From: DATLFQ01 sp035540915
GTDB taxonomy: Bacteria; Actinomycetota; Acidimicrobiia; Acidimicrobiales; GCA-2861595
Length of the DNA: 25,483 nucleotides
Direction of reading: 5' to 3'
NCBI GenBank assembly: GCA_035540915.1
Contig: DATLFQ010000159.1
Location: forward strand, 1-25,483
Shown here: piece after piece, positions 8,900 through 17,286 of the stretch
Layout: every line of letters begins with the position of its first letter
Position numbering within the stretch: position 1 is the first letter of the stretch
Translations under genes and position numbers: made by a program
Notes under the pieces: model-generated
Told to the model about the DNA's origin: nothing
Seen by the model: only the letters and a program-made list of their open reading frames with translations
Database searches by the model: none

Positions 8900-8951
8900 C
8901 TTTCCGGGAGGGCCCGGTGGGTAGATCCACCGGCATCCGTCCGCCGGGAAG
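8900..8951 (+). promoter_or_regulatory. Two-stem hairpin in the zwf 5' leader
   Basis: An inner perfect 7-bp stem, CCGGTGG (8914-8920) with CCACCGG (8927-8933), closes a 6-nt loop GTAGAT. An outer 8-bp stem pairs CTTTCCGG (8900-8907) with CCGGGAAG (8944-8951), with one G-U pair. The structure ends 21 nt before the zwf ATG, and no Shine-Dalgarno sequence is visible in between. It may control translation or mRNA stability. It matches no riboswitch class that I recognise. Confidence 0.35.
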
Positions 8952-8972
8952 TCGCTCGCCCGCGCCCAGCCG

Positions 8973-10361
8973 ATGAACGCCGCACGACTCGTCATTCTCG
9001 GCGCCTCCGGCGACCTCACCGGCCGCTACCTGCTACGCGCCGTCGCCGAACTGCACAGCGCCGGCCTGCTGCCGGGTGGCCTCGACATCGTCGGGGTCGG
9101 CCGCGACGACTGGGACGACGAGAGGTTCCGGCATTTCGCGGCGGGACGCCTCTCCCGCCACGCACCAGACCTCCCGGACACGGTCCGCGACGACGTCGTG
9201 GCGCGCCTGCGGTATCGCCACGGTGACGCCACCGACGCGGACGCGTTGCGAGCCGCCGTCGCCGACGTCAGCGGTCCGGTGCTCGTCTACCTGGCGCTTC
9301 CGCCGTTCGTCTTCGCGCCGGCCATCTCGGCGCTCGCCGTCAGCCACCTTCCGGCCGGCAGCCGCATCGTCGTGGAGAAGCCGTTCGGCACCGACCTCGG
9401 CTCGGCTCGCCAGCTCAACGCGCTCCTGCACCGGCACTTCGCCGAGGAGGCCGTCTTCCGCATCGACCACTTCCTCGGCAAGCAGACGGTGCAGAACGTG
9501 CTGGGGCTGCGTTTCGCCAACCGGGTCTTCGAGCCGCTGTGGTGCTCGGAGCACATCGATTCCGTCGACATCGTGTGGGACGAGTCGGTCGCCCTCGAAG
9601 GACGCGCCGGCTACTACGACCACACCGGTGCGCTTCGGGACATGATCCAGAACCATCTCCTGCAGCTGCTCACATTCGTGGCCATGGAGCGACCGAGCGG
9701 TCTCGGGGAACGACCGCTGCGCGATGCCAAGGTCGCCGTTCTCCGCGCGGTCGAAACCGTCGACGACGATGCCGTTCGGCGGCACACCGTCCGCGCCCGC
9801 TACAGCGCAGGCACCGTCGACGGCCGTGCTGTGCCGAACTACACCGACGAGCCCGGCGTGGACCCTGCCCGCGACACCGAGACGTACGCGTCGGTCACCC
9901 TCGGCATCGACAACGAACGATGGCGTGGCGTCCCTTTCCGGCTGCGCACCGGCAAGGCCCTGGCCCGCAACCGACGTGAGATCCGCGTCCGGTTCCGAGC
10001 GGTCGAGCGGCTGCCCTTCGGGCAAGCCACCGAACCCGGCCCGAACGTGCTCACGTTGGCGATGGATCCGGACCAGCTCGCCATCGACATCGCACTCAAC
10101 GGTGCCGGGGACCCCTTCTGCCTCGACCCGGCGCGAATCAGCCTTGCCCTCGCTCCCCAGGAGCTGTCCGCCTACGCCCGGCTTCTGGTCGACGCCATCG
10201 AAGGAGACCCCGTCCTGTCGACCCGCGGCGACGAAGCCGAGGAGTCGTGGCGGATCGTGGAGCCGATTCTTGGTGCTTGGGACGGCGCCGTCCCGCTCCT
10301 GACCTACCCGGCCGGCTCCGACGGTCCGGCACAGCCGAGACCGGGCGGCGATGACCCCTGA
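8973..10361 (+). CDS. zwf: Glucose-6-phosphate 1-dehydrogenase
   Basis: A 462-residue enzyme that oxidises glucose 6-phosphate to 6-phosphogluconolactone with NAD(P)+, the entry to the oxidative pentose phosphate or Entner-Doudoroff route, in the cytoplasm. The Rossmann motif GASGDLT is at residues 10-16, EKPFG at 135-139, and the signature RIDHFLGK at 163-170. Asp165/His166 and His228 (in DMIQNHLLQL) correspond to the catalytic and phosphate-binding residues of known enzymes. Length is at the lower end of normal. No gnd, pgl, tal or opcA gene adjoins it. It is divergent from the UPF0182 gene and convergent with mfd, 24 bp away. The ATG start lacks an evident Shine-Dalgarno and follows a structured leader. 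Confidence 0.95.
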   Translation: MNAARLVILGASGDLTGRYLLRAVAELHSAGLLPGGLDIVGVGRDDWDDERFRHFAAGRLSRHAPDLPDTVRDDVVARLRYRHGDATDADALRAAVADVSGPVLVYLALPPFVFAPAISALAVSHLPAGSRIVVEKPFGTDLGSARQLNALLHRHFAEEAVFRIDHFLGKQTVQNVLGLRFANRVFEPLWCSEHIDSVDIVWDESVALEGRAGYYDHTGALRDMIQNHLLQLLTFVAMERPSGLGERPLRDAKVAVLRAVETVDDDAVRRHTVRARYSAGTVDGRAVPNYTDEPGVDPARDTETYASVTLGIDNERWRGVPFRLRTGKALARNRREIRVRFRAVERLPFGQATEPGPNVLTLAMDPDQLAIDIALNGAGDPFCLDPARISLALAPQELSAYARLLVDAIEGDPVLSTRGDEAEESWRIVEPILGAWDGAVPLLTYPAGSDGPAQPRPGGDDP

Positions 10362-10385
10362 GCTCGCGCCGGGGACCGTCGACCG

Positions 10386-13300
10386 TCAGGCCATCGTCTC
10401 CAGGAACGCCCGCATGGCGGCCACCGGGTCGGTGCCCCGGACGAGCGGCAGCACCACCTGGGCGGTGTCCTCCTTGTAGACGGCCTTGGGGAACAGGCGG
10501 CGCAGGCGGATGAGCTGGCTGGTGCGCAGGGGCAGCGGCGAGATGCGGGCCACATCGCGGGCGACGGTGACCTCCTTGATGCCGGTCTGCAGCGCGGTGG
10601 CCCGCAGCCGGGCCACGTCCAGCAGCGCCACGGCGGGCGGCGGGGGCGGCCCGTAGCGGTCGCGCCACTCCCGCTCGATGTCGGCCACCTCCTCGTCGGT
10701 GGTGACCGACGCCAGCCGGCGGTAGGCCTCCAGGCGCAGGTCCTCCCGCTCGACGTAGCCCGGCGGGAGGGAGGCGTTGACCGCCAGGTCCAGCTTGACC
10801 TCGGCCGGCTCGCGCGGCTGCTCGCCCTTCAGCTCGGCCACGGCCTCGCTCACCATCTGGACGTAGAGGTCGTAGCCGACGGCCGCGATGTGCCCGGACT
10901 GGTTGGCGCCCAGCAGGTTGCCGGCGCCGCGGATCTCCAGGTCGCGCATGGCGATCTTGAACCCCGAGCCCAGCTCGGTGTGCTCGCCGATGGTCTTCAG
11001 CCGCTCGTAGGCCTGCTCGGACAGCGACCGCTCGGGGGGGAAGAACAGGTACGCGTAGGCCCGCTGCCCGGCCCGGCCGACCCGGCCCCGCAGCTGGTGG
11101 AGCTGGCCGAGGCCGAGCAGGTCGGCGCGGTCCACCACCAAGGTGTTCACCGTCGGCATGTCGATCCCCGACTCGATGATCGTGGTGCAGACCAGGACGT
11201 CGTAGGCGCCCTCCCAGAAGTCGAGCACCACCTTCTCCAGGGTGCCCTCGTCCATCTGGCCGTGCGCCACCGCCACGCGGGCCTCGGGCACCAGCTGGCG
11301 CAGGCCGGCGGCCACGTGCTCGATGTCGGCCACCCGGTTGTGCACGAAGAAGACCTGGCCCTCCCGCAGTAGCTCCCGGCGGATGGACTCCGCCACGGCC
11401 CGCTCGTCGTACTCGCCGACGTAGGTGAGGATGGGCTGGCGGTCGGCCGGCGGGGTGTTGAGGAGGCTCAGGTCGCGGATGCCGGTGAGGCTCATCTCCA
11501 GGGTCCGCGGGATCGGGGTGGCGGTGAGGGTCAGGACGTCGACCTCGGCCCGCAGCCGCTTGATGGCTTCCTTGGAGGTGACGCCGAAGCGCTGCTCCTC
11601 GTCGACCACCAGCAGGCCCAGGTTCTTGAAGGCGACGTCGGCCGAGAGCAGGCGGTGGGTGCCGATGACCACGTCGACGCTCCCGTCGCGCAGCCCGTCG
11701 ACCACCTTCTTGGCCTGCGGCCCGGTGAGGAAGCGCGACAGCACCTCGACGCGCACCGGGTAACCGGCCAGGCGGTCGGAGAAGGTGGCGTTGTGCTGCT
11801 GCGCCAGCAGCGTCGTGGGAACCAGCACCGCTGCCTGGGTCCCGTCCTGGACCGCCTTGAACACCGCCCGGATGGCCACCTCGGTCTTGCCGAAGCCAAC
11901 GTCGCCGCACACCAGCCGGTCCATCGGGACGGGCTCCTCCATGTCGGCCTTCACCTCGGTGATGGCCTTGGCCTGGTCGGGCGTCTCGGTGTAGGGGAAC
12001 GCCTCCTCCATCTCGAGCTGCCAGGGGGTGTCGCCGCCGAAGGCCCGACCCGGCGTGGTGCGCCGGGTCCGGTAGAGCATCACCAGCTCCTGGGCGATCT
12101 CCCGCACGGCCGAGCGGACCCGGGCCTTGGTCCGGTGCCAGTCGCTGCCCCCCAGGCGGTGCAGGCTGGGCGCCTCGCCACCGGAATAGGGGCGGATCAG
12201 GTCGATCTGGTCCGACGGCACGTACAGCTTGTCGCCGCCCCGGTACTCCAGCAGCAGGTAGTCCCGTTCGCTGCCGGCGATGGCCCGCTTGACCATGCCG
12301 GCGTAGCGGCCCACGCCGTGGCTGTGGTGCACGACGTAGTCGCCCGGGGCCAGGTCGTCGAAGAAGCCCTCGGCCGACCGCTGCCGTGGACGGGGCCGGC
12401 GGTGGGCCCGGCGGCGACCGGTGACGTCGCTCTCGGAGAGCACCGCCAGCTTGACTGACGGCAGGACGAAGCCCCGCTCCAGCGGCTGCACCACGATGTC
12501 GAGCCCGACCACGCCCTCGTCCCGAAGTGCCGCCTCCAGGCGGGCCCGGCTGCCCTCGCCGTCGGCCGCCACCACCACCGTGAAGCGGTCGGCCACCAGG
12601 TCGCCGAGCTGCTTGGCCAGTCGCGCGCCGTCGCCGACCACCGGGTCCCACCCGGTGGCGACCACCGCCGGGGCGTCGGGGCCCTCGGGCACGGAGGTCA
12701 CCGACCACACCGGGGCGGAGGTGTGAGCCAGCAGGCGGTCGAAGGGCAGGTGCAGGGGCGGGAAGCCGGTGCCACCGCCGGCGCCCGGGCTGGCCGCGCC
12801 CCAGGTGGTGGCCAGGCTGGCGGCCAGCGCCGCCTCCTCGTCGAGCAGCTCGGCGGCCCGGTCGCGCATCCGCCGCGGCTCCAGCAGCAGCACCTGTGCG
12901 TCGGCGCCCACCAGGTCGGGCAGCAGGTGCTCGCCCTCGGTCAGCCAGGGCAGCCACGACTCCATGCCGTCGAACACCAGGCCCTCGGCCAGGCGCTCCC
13001 AGTGGTCGCGCCCCCAGGGTTCGGCCGCCACCAGGCGAGCCGCCCGCCGGCGCACCTCGGCGGTCGGCCGCAGCTCCCGGCAGCCGAAGATCTCGGCGCA
13101 GTCCACGTCGACCGTCGAGCGCTGGTCGGCCACCGAGAACTCGCTGAGGCGGTCGACCTCGTCGCCCCACAGGTCGACCCGCACGGGGGCGTCCGCCGTC
13201 GAGGGGTAGACGTCGACGATGTTGCCCCGCACGGCGACCTCGCCCCGGTGCTCGACCTGGTACTCCCGGCGGTAGCCGGACTCGACCAGCCGGGCCACCA

Positions 13301-13751
13301 GGTCCTCGGCGTCCAGCACCTCGCCGGTCCGCACGACGACGGGCTCGGCCTCCTCGACGTGCGGCCCCAGGCGCTGGACGAGGGCCTTCACCGGCGCGAC
13401 CAGCACCTTGGGCATCCGCTCGGGGGAGCGCAGGCGCCACATGGTGCGCAGGCGGCGGCCCATCGTCTCGACGCTGGGGCTCATCCGCTCGAACGGCAGG
13501 GTCTCCCAGGCCGGGAAGGTGTCGACCTGGTCCTCGCCCAGGAAGGCCCGCAGGTCGCCGGCCAGGCGCTCGGCGTCGGTGGCCGTGGGCAGCGCCACCA
13601 CCAGCGGGTGACGGTCGCTGGCTTCAGCCAGGCCGGCCAGCACGATGGCCCGGGCCGGCTCGGGCACGGCCAGGGTGGCGTCCCGCCGCCCGGCCACCGC
13701 CACCAGCGCCGGCTCCCCGCGCAGCAGGCGCGGCAGGTCCCGGAGACTCAC
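10386..13751 (-). CDS. mfd: Transcription-repair coupling factor Mfd
   Basis: Mfd is a DNA translocase that removes RNA polymerase stalled at lesions and recruits UvrA. Domains in order: UvrB-like N-terminal module (WETLPFERMSPSVETMG near residue 85); RNA polymerase interaction domain of CarD/TRCF type (APGDYVVHHSHGVGRYAGM near 460); helicase with Walker A GDVGFGKTE (about 610-620), DEEQ box (VVDEEQRFG), TATPIPRTLEMSLTGIRDLS, and QLRGRVGR motif VI; and the C-terminal TRCF domain. I prefer GTG at 13751, giving SLRDLPRLLRGEP at the N-terminus, about 1121 residues. A TTG at 13790 in the same frame would add 13 residues. Neither start has a well-spaced Shine-Dalgarno. It lies downstream of pth on the same strand. 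Confidence 0.95.
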   Translation of the reverse strand: MSLRDLPRLLRGEPALVAVAGRRDATLAVPEPARAIVLAGLAEASDRHPLVVALPTATDAERLAGDLRAFLGEDQVDTFPAWETLPFERMSPSVETMGRRLRTMWRLRSPERMPKVLVAPVKALVQRLGPHVEEAEPVVVRTGEVLDAEDLVARLVESGYRREYQVEHRGEVAVRGNIVDVYPSTADAPVRVDLWGDEVDRLSEFSVADQRSTVDVDCAEIFGCRELRPTAEVRRRAARLVAAEPWGRDHWERLAEGLVFDGMESWLPWLTEGEHLLPDLVGADAQVLLLEPRRMRDRAAELLDEEAALAASLATTWGAASPGAGGGTGFPPLHLPFDRLLAHTSAPVWSVTSVPEGPDAPAVVATGWDPVVGDGARLAKQLGDLVADRFTVVVAADGEGSRARLEAALRDEGVVGLDIVVQPLERGFVLPSVKLAVLSESDVTGRRRAHRRPRPRQRSAEGFFDDLAPGDYVVHHSHGVGRYAGMVKRAIAGSERDYLLLEYRGGDKLYVPSDQIDLIRPYSGGEAPSLHRLGGSDWHRTKARVRSAVREIAQELVMLYRTRRTTPGRAFGGDTPWQLEMEEAFPYTETPDQAKAITEVKADMEEPVPMDRLVCGDVGFGKTEVAIRAVFKAVQDGTQAAVLVPTTLLAQQHNATFSDRLAGYPVRVEVLSRFLTGPQAKKVVDGLRDGSVDVVIGTHRLLSADVAFKNLGLLVVDEEQRFGVTSKEAIKRLRAEVDVLTLTATPIPRTLEMSLTGIRDLSLLNTPPADRQPILTYVGEYDERAVAESIRRELLREGQVFFVHNRVADIEHVAAGLRQLVPEARVAVAHGQMDEGTLEKVVLDFWEGAYDVLVCTTIIESGIDMPTVNTLVVDRADLLGLGQLHQLRGRVGRAGQRAYAYLFFPPERSLSEQAYERLKTIGEHTELGSGFKIAMRDLEIRGAGNLLGANQSGHIAAVGYDLYVQMVSEAVAELKGEQPREPAEVKLDLAVNASLPPGYVEREDLRLEAYRRLASVTTDEEVADIEREWRDRYGPPPPPAVALLDVARLRATALQTGIKEVTVARDVARISPLPLRTSQLIRLRRLFPKAVYKEDTAQVVLPLVRGTDPVAAMRAFLETMA

Positions 13752-13833
13752 CCCTCGATCTTTGTGCAGTCGTCGCGCCTTGGCGGCCAACGAGTGGACA
13801 GTGGGCGCGCCGGGCGGCGGTACACGAGGCCGG

Positions 13834-14436
13834 TCAGCGCTGGTTGTAGCGGGTCATGGCGGCGGCGGGGCCCTCGGCCAGGATCAGCTCCACGGCGTCG
13901 GCCGCCTCGGCGACGGCGACGGCCAGCTCGGCCCGCTCCGCCTTGCCGGGGGCCTTGAGGACGTGGTCGACGCCCTGCTGGCGGCCGGGCGGCTTGCCGA
14001 TGCCGATGCGGACCCGGCAGAAGGCGTCGCTGTGGAGATGGGCCTTCACCGACTTGAGCCCGTTGTGGCCGGCCAGCCCGCCGCCGACCTTCACCCGGAC
14101 GCGCCCCACTGGCAGGTCCAGCTCGTCGTGGACGACCACCAGCCGGTCGAGCCCGTCGACCGGGATGCCGAAGCGCCGGACCAGCGGGGCCACGGCCAGG
14201 CCGGAGTCGTTCATGTAGGTCTGGGGGATGGCCAGCGCCAGGCGCTTGCCACCGGCCCGGACCTCGGCCACCGCCGCCCGCTCACGGGCCCGCCGCAAGC
14301 GGCCACCGTGGCGCTCGGCCAGGACGGCGACCACGTCGGCGCCGACGTTGTGACGGGTGCCCTCGTACTCGGCGCCCGGGTTGCCGAGGCCGACGGCCAG
14401 CAGGTCGGCGGCCGTGCCCGTGCGGACTCGCAGCAG
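13834..14436 (-). CDS. pth: Peptidyl-tRNA hydrolase with probable non-canonical CTG start
   Basis: Pth hydrolyses peptidyl-tRNAs released from stalled ribosomes. All catalytic motifs are present: GLGNPG (catalytic Asn), EGTRHNVG (catalytic His), IPQTYMNDSG, VVHDELDLP (Asp) and GGGLAGHNGLKS (Asn). The first ATG/GTG/TTG codon in frame is the GTG at 14334, which would delete both GLGNPG and TRHN and leave an inactive stub. The frame upstream is open only back to the rplY stop TAG (14440-14442), which is in the same frame. CTG at 14436 has GAGGG 7 nt upstream and gives 200 residues, a normal length. CTG at 14403 or 14400 would give a more typical N-terminus (LLAVGLGNPG) but lacks a Shine-Dalgarno. 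Readthrough of the TAG, making an L25-Pth fusion, is the other possibility. Confidence 0.88.
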   Translation of the reverse strand: MLRVRTGTAADLLAVGLGNPGAEYEGTRHNVGADVVAVLAERHGGRLRRARERAAVAEVRAGGKRLALAIPQTYMNDSGLAVAPLVRRFGIPVDGLDRLVVVHDELDLPVGRVRVKVGGGLAGHNGLKSVKAHLHSDAFCRVRIGIGKPPGRQQGVDHVLKAPGKAERAELAVAVAEAADAVELILAEGPAAAMTRYNQR

Positions 14437-14439
14437 GCG

Positions 14440-15057
14440 CTAGCCCTCGCCGCCCTCGGCGCCCGGCTCGGCGGCAGTCGCCTCGTCACCGGTGTCCGCC
14501 GCCTGCGGCAGCGCGGCCAGCACCACGGCGGCCTCGGGGTCGACATCGGTCGTCACGCCGTCGGGCAGGGTCAGGTCGCCGACGCGGATGGTGCCGCCCA
14601 GCTCCAGACCGCTCACGTCCACCTCCACGGCGTTGGGGATGCGCCCGGGCGTGGCGTGGACCGTCAGCGAGAACAGCTGCTGCTCGACCAAGCCGTCGGC
14701 CCGCTCCACCTCGACCGCTTCACCCGTCAGGGCGATGGGCACCTCGGCGGAGATCACCTCGTCGCGGCTCACCACGAGGAAGTCCACGTGGACCACCGTG
14801 TTGCGCACCGGGTGGCGCTGGATCTCCCGAGCCAGCGTGAGATGCGAGGTGCCGTCCACCCGCAGGTTGAGCAGCGCGTTGAGCCCGGCCTCGGTGGTGA
14901 GCACCGACCGCAGCTCCCGGGCGTCGACCGCCACCGGCAGGGGGTCCTGGCCATGGCCGTAGACGACGCCGGGGATCTTGCCGGAGGACCGCAGGCGGCG
15001 GGCGTCGGAGGACCCGGGCCGGCGGCCGGTCTCCGCGGTGAGAGTGATGTCGGGCAC
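14440..15057 (-). CDS. rplY: 50S ribosomal protein L25/general stress protein Ctc
   Basis: A 205-residue L25 of the long CTC type: an N-terminal 5S rRNA-binding L25 domain (residues 1 to about 92, with SSGKIPGVVYGHG and REIQRHPVRNTVVHVDF) followed by the TL5/CTC C-terminal beta domain (about 98-185, containing VEVDVSGLELGGTIRVGDL) and an acidic Ala/Glu tail. The start is GTG at 15057, without a strong Shine-Dalgarno. It lies between prs (47-bp gap) and pth. Its TAG stop is in frame with pth, and the GAGGG inside its last codons may serve as the pth ribosome-binding site. The prs-rplY-pth order is common in actinobacteria. Confidence 0.94.
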   Translation of the reverse strand: MPDITLTAETGRRPGSSDARRLRSSGKIPGVVYGHGQDPLPVAVDARELRSVLTTEAGLNALLNLRVDGTSHLTLAREIQRHPVRNTVVHVDFLVVSRDEVISAEVPIALTGEAVEVERADGLVEQQLFSLTVHATPGRIPNAVEVDVSGLELGGTIRVGDLTLPDGVTTDVDPEAAVVLAALPQAADTGDEATAAEPGAEGGEG

Positions 15058-15104
15058 CGGGAAAGTCTAGGTGACCGCCGCCGGCGTCGAACCTGGAGCG
15101 CCGG

Positions 15105-16067
15105 TCAGGCCTGGTTCTCGCCGCCGAAGATCTCCGAGACCGACGTGTCCTCGAAGACGGCGTCCAGGGCGTCGGCGATGATGCGGGCCACCGACAGCAC
15201 CTCCAGGTTCTCCAGCTGCTTCTCGGGCGGGACCGGGACGGTGTTGGTGACCACGATCCGCGAGATGGCCGAGTTCTTCAGCCGGTCGGTGGCCGGGTCC
15301 GACAGGACGGCGTGGGTGGCCATCGCCCAGACGGCGCTGGCGCCGTGCTCGACGAGGATCTCGGCCGCCGCGCACATGGTGCCGGCGGTGTCGATCATGT
15401 CGTCGATCAGGACGCAGTTGCGCCCCGCCACGTCACCGGTGAGGCCGAGGGTCTCCACCCGGCCACCGGCCCGGCGCTTGTGCACGAAGGCCCGGTCGGC
15501 GTCGAGGTGCAGGGCGACCCGGGTGGCGACCTTGGCCCGGCCCTCGTCGGGCGTCACCACGACGGGGTCGGGCGGGCCGGACTCGGCCAGGTAGCCCACC
15601 AGCACCGGCATGGCGGTGAGGTGGTCCACCGGCCCGTTGAAGAAGCCCTGGATCTGGCCCGAGTGGAGGTCCACGCTCACCATGCGGTCGGCGCCGGCGA
15701 CGGCGAGCATGTCGGCCACCAGGCGGGCGGTGATCGGCTCCCGGCCGGCCGCCTTGCGGTCCTGGCGGGAGTAGCCGTAGTAGGGGCAGACGGCGGTGAT
15801 GCGCTTGGCCGAGGCCCGCCGGGCGGCGTCGATCATGATGCACTGCTCCATGATCGAGCGGTTCACCTGGTCGGCGTGGGTCTGGATGATGAAGACGTCG
15901 GCGCCGCGGACCGACTCGTCGTAGCGGCAGTAGACCTCGCCGTTCGGATAGCTCTTGAGGTTCGGGTTGCCCAGCGACACACCCAGGTGGCGGGCGATCT
16001 CCTCGGCCAGGTCCGGGTGGCACCGGCCGGAGTACATCTCGAACCGCTTGCGGGGCACGAGCTCCAT
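15105..16067 (-). CDS. prs: Ribose-phosphate pyrophosphokinase (PRPP synthetase)
   Basis: A 320-residue cytoplasmic enzyme that makes 5-phosphoribosyl-1-pyrophosphate from ribose 5-phosphate and ATP for purine, pyrimidine, histidine and NAD synthesis. Class I hallmarks are present: YPNGEVYCRYDESVRGADVF near residues 40-59, CPYYGYSRQDRK, VDLHSGQIQGFF (metal and ATP site), the flexible-loop basic motif VHKRR, and the PRPP-binding motif VLIDDMIDTAGT near 225-236. ATG at 16067 overlaps the glmU stop as TGATG, so the two are translationally coupled. The same frame runs far upstream antisense-free through glmU, but that part is out of frame with GlmU and arginine-rich, so it is not coding. Confidence 0.96.
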   Translation of the reverse strand: MELVPRKRFEMYSGRCHPDLAEEIARHLGVSLGNPNLKSYPNGEVYCRYDESVRGADVFIIQTHADQVNRSIMEQCIMIDAARRASAKRITAVCPYYGYSRQDRKAAGREPITARLVADMLAVAGADRMVSVDLHSGQIQGFFNGPVDHLTAMPVLVGYLAESGPPDPVVVTPDEGRAKVATRVALHLDADRAFVHKRRAGGRVETLGLTGDVAGRNCVLIDDMIDTAGTMCAAAEILVEHGASAVWAMATHAVLSDPATDRLKNSAISRIVVTNTVPVPPEKQLENLEVLSVARIIADALDAVFEDTSVSEIFGGENQA

Positions 16068-17161
16068 CAGTGGTCCGGCTCCCCGCTGAAGAAGGGCCCC
16101 GTCACCGCGTGCGGTGCCACCCGGGCACCGGCGGCCAGTGCCGCGAACGGCCCCACCCGGGCACCGGCCCCGATCTCGGCCCGGCGGCCCACCGTCTGCT
16201 CCACGACTGCGCCGTCGCCCACCACGCAGTCCACCAACCGGGTGTCCGGCCCGATCTCGGCTCCGGCGCCCACGGCGGTGGATCCCTGCAGGATGGTGCC
16301 GGGGAACAGCGTCACGTCGGCGGCGAGGATGACGCTGGCGTCGATGTAGGTGCGTTCGGGGTCCAGCATGGTGACGCCCCGGCGCATCCACCGCTCGTTG
16401 GTGCGGTCGCGCAGCTCGGCCTCGGCCACCGCCAGCTGGGCCCGGTCGTTCACGCCGGCGACCTCCATGGGGTCGTCCGCCTGCGTGGACACCACGGTGT
16501 AGCCGGCGTCGTGGAGCACCTCCACCACGTCGGTCAGGTAGTACTCGCCCTGGGCGTTCTCGGGTCGCAGCCGGCGCAGGGCCGGGGCCAGCACGCTGCG
16601 CCTGAAGCAGTACACCGAGGTGTTGATCTCGTCGATGGCCAGCTCGTCGGCGTCGGCGTCGGCCTGCTCGACGACGCGGGCCACCCTCCCGTGCTTGTCC
16701 CGCACCACCCGGCCGTAGCCGGTCGGGTCGGCCACCCGGGCGGTCAGAACCCCCGCGGCGGCGTTGGCGGCGCGGTGCTCCCGGACCAGGGCGGCCAGGG
16801 TGGGCGGGCGCAGCAGCGGCGTGTCGCCGGGCAGCACGACGATGTCCCCGTCCTCGTCGCTCTCCTCCTCGGGAAAGGCGGTCAGCGCCACCGAGACGGC
16901 GTCGCCGGTCCCCCGCTGGACCCGCTGCTCCACGAAGTCGACGATGACGCCCGGGCCGCTGTCCACCAGCGTCTTGGTGACCCGCTCGGCCCCGTGCCCG
17001 ACGACCACCACCACCCGGTCGACGTCCAGCTCGGCCAGGGCGTCGATCACGTGCAGCACCATGGGGCGGCCGCACAGCAGGTGCAGCGGCTTGGGCCGGG
17101 CCGACCTCATCCGCGTCCCCTCCCCGGCGGCCAGCACCACGGCGGACAGCGGACGAACCAC
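16067..17161 (-). CDS. glmU: GlmU-type UDP-GlcNAc pyrophosphorylase with truncated acetyltransferase domain
   Basis: GlmU normally acetylates glucosamine 1-phosphate and then couples GlcNAc-1-P to UTP. The N-terminal uridylyltransferase looks complete: LAAGEGTRMRSARPKPLH (residues 10-27), QRGTGDAV, VVLPGDTPLL, EINTSVYCF and a GVNDRAQL box. The left-handed beta-helix starts near 270, but the protein stops at 364 residues versus about 450-490 usually. The segment equivalent to the CoA/substrate-binding FARLRPGA of E. coli GlmU reads FAALAAGA, and the whole part with the catalytic His (KAGHLTYLGD in E. coli) is absent. The stop overlaps the prs ATG, so this is not a local frameshift. Start GTG 17161 has AAAGGG upstream. 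Pyrophosphorylase activity is likely; acetyltransferase activity is not. Confidence 0.9.
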   Translation of the reverse strand: MVRPLSAVVLAAGEGTRMRSARPKPLHLLCGRPMVLHVIDALAELDVDRVVVVVGHGAERVTKTLVDSGPGVIVDFVEQRVQRGTGDAVSVALTAFPEEESDEDGDIVVLPGDTPLLRPPTLAALVREHRAANAAAGVLTARVADPTGYGRVVRDKHGRVARVVEQADADADELAIDEINTSVYCFRRSVLAPALRRLRPENAQGEYYLTDVVEVLHDAGYTVVSTQADDPMEVAGVNDRAQLAVAEAELRDRTNERWMRRGVTMLDPERTYIDASVILAADVTLFPGTILQGSTAVGAGAEIGPDTRLVDCVVGDGAVVEQTVGRRAEIGAGARVGPFAALAAGARVAPHAVTGPFFSGEPDH

Positions 17162-17204
17162 CAGCCCTTTCTACCGCGGGCAGCCGCGGGTCACCGGCTC
17201 AATG

Positions 17205-17275
17205 CTCGGGGGGGAGGGCTCGAACCCCCATTCCCGGAGCCAAAATCCGGTGTCCTACCGTTGGACGACCCCCGA
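17205..17275 (-). tRNA. tRNA-Gln (anticodon TTG)
   Basis: A complete cloverleaf can be folded. The acceptor stem TCGGGGG/CCCCCGA has a weak U1-A72 pair as expected for tRNA-Gln. The D stem is GTCC/GGAC, the anticodon stem CCGGA/TCCGG with loop TTTTGGC (anticodon TTG, reads CAA), and the T stem GGGGG/CCTCC has loop TTCGAGC. The discriminator base is G. The genome does not encode CCA (GCATT follows), so it must be added after transcription. It lies 43 bp upstream of glmU on the same strand. Confidence 0.95.
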
Positions 17276-17286
17276 CTGCCCGTCCG

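Noticed and set aside
1..10385. The mrp-UPF0182-zwf block as a horizontally acquired island ending between zwf and mfd
   Set aside because: I had an impression of slightly different oligonucleotide use, such as more GATC, but the few counts I made by eye were not decisive and there are no mobile elements or repeats at the boundary.
14334..14336. GTG 14334 (minus strand) as the pth start
   Set aside because: It removes the catalytic Asn of GLGNPG and the catalytic His of TRHN, leaving an inactive protein, although the upstream frame clearly encodes both.
15081..15104. 6-bp inverted repeat CCGGCG/CGCCGG between prs and rplY as a terminator
   Set aside because: The stem is short, the loop is 12 nt, there is no T-run, and such repeats are expected by chance at this GC content.
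16067..16069. Frameshift as the cause of the short GlmU
   Set aside because: The stop codon overlaps the prs ATG and no acetyltransferase sequence continues in another frame, because prs occupies the downstream DNA.
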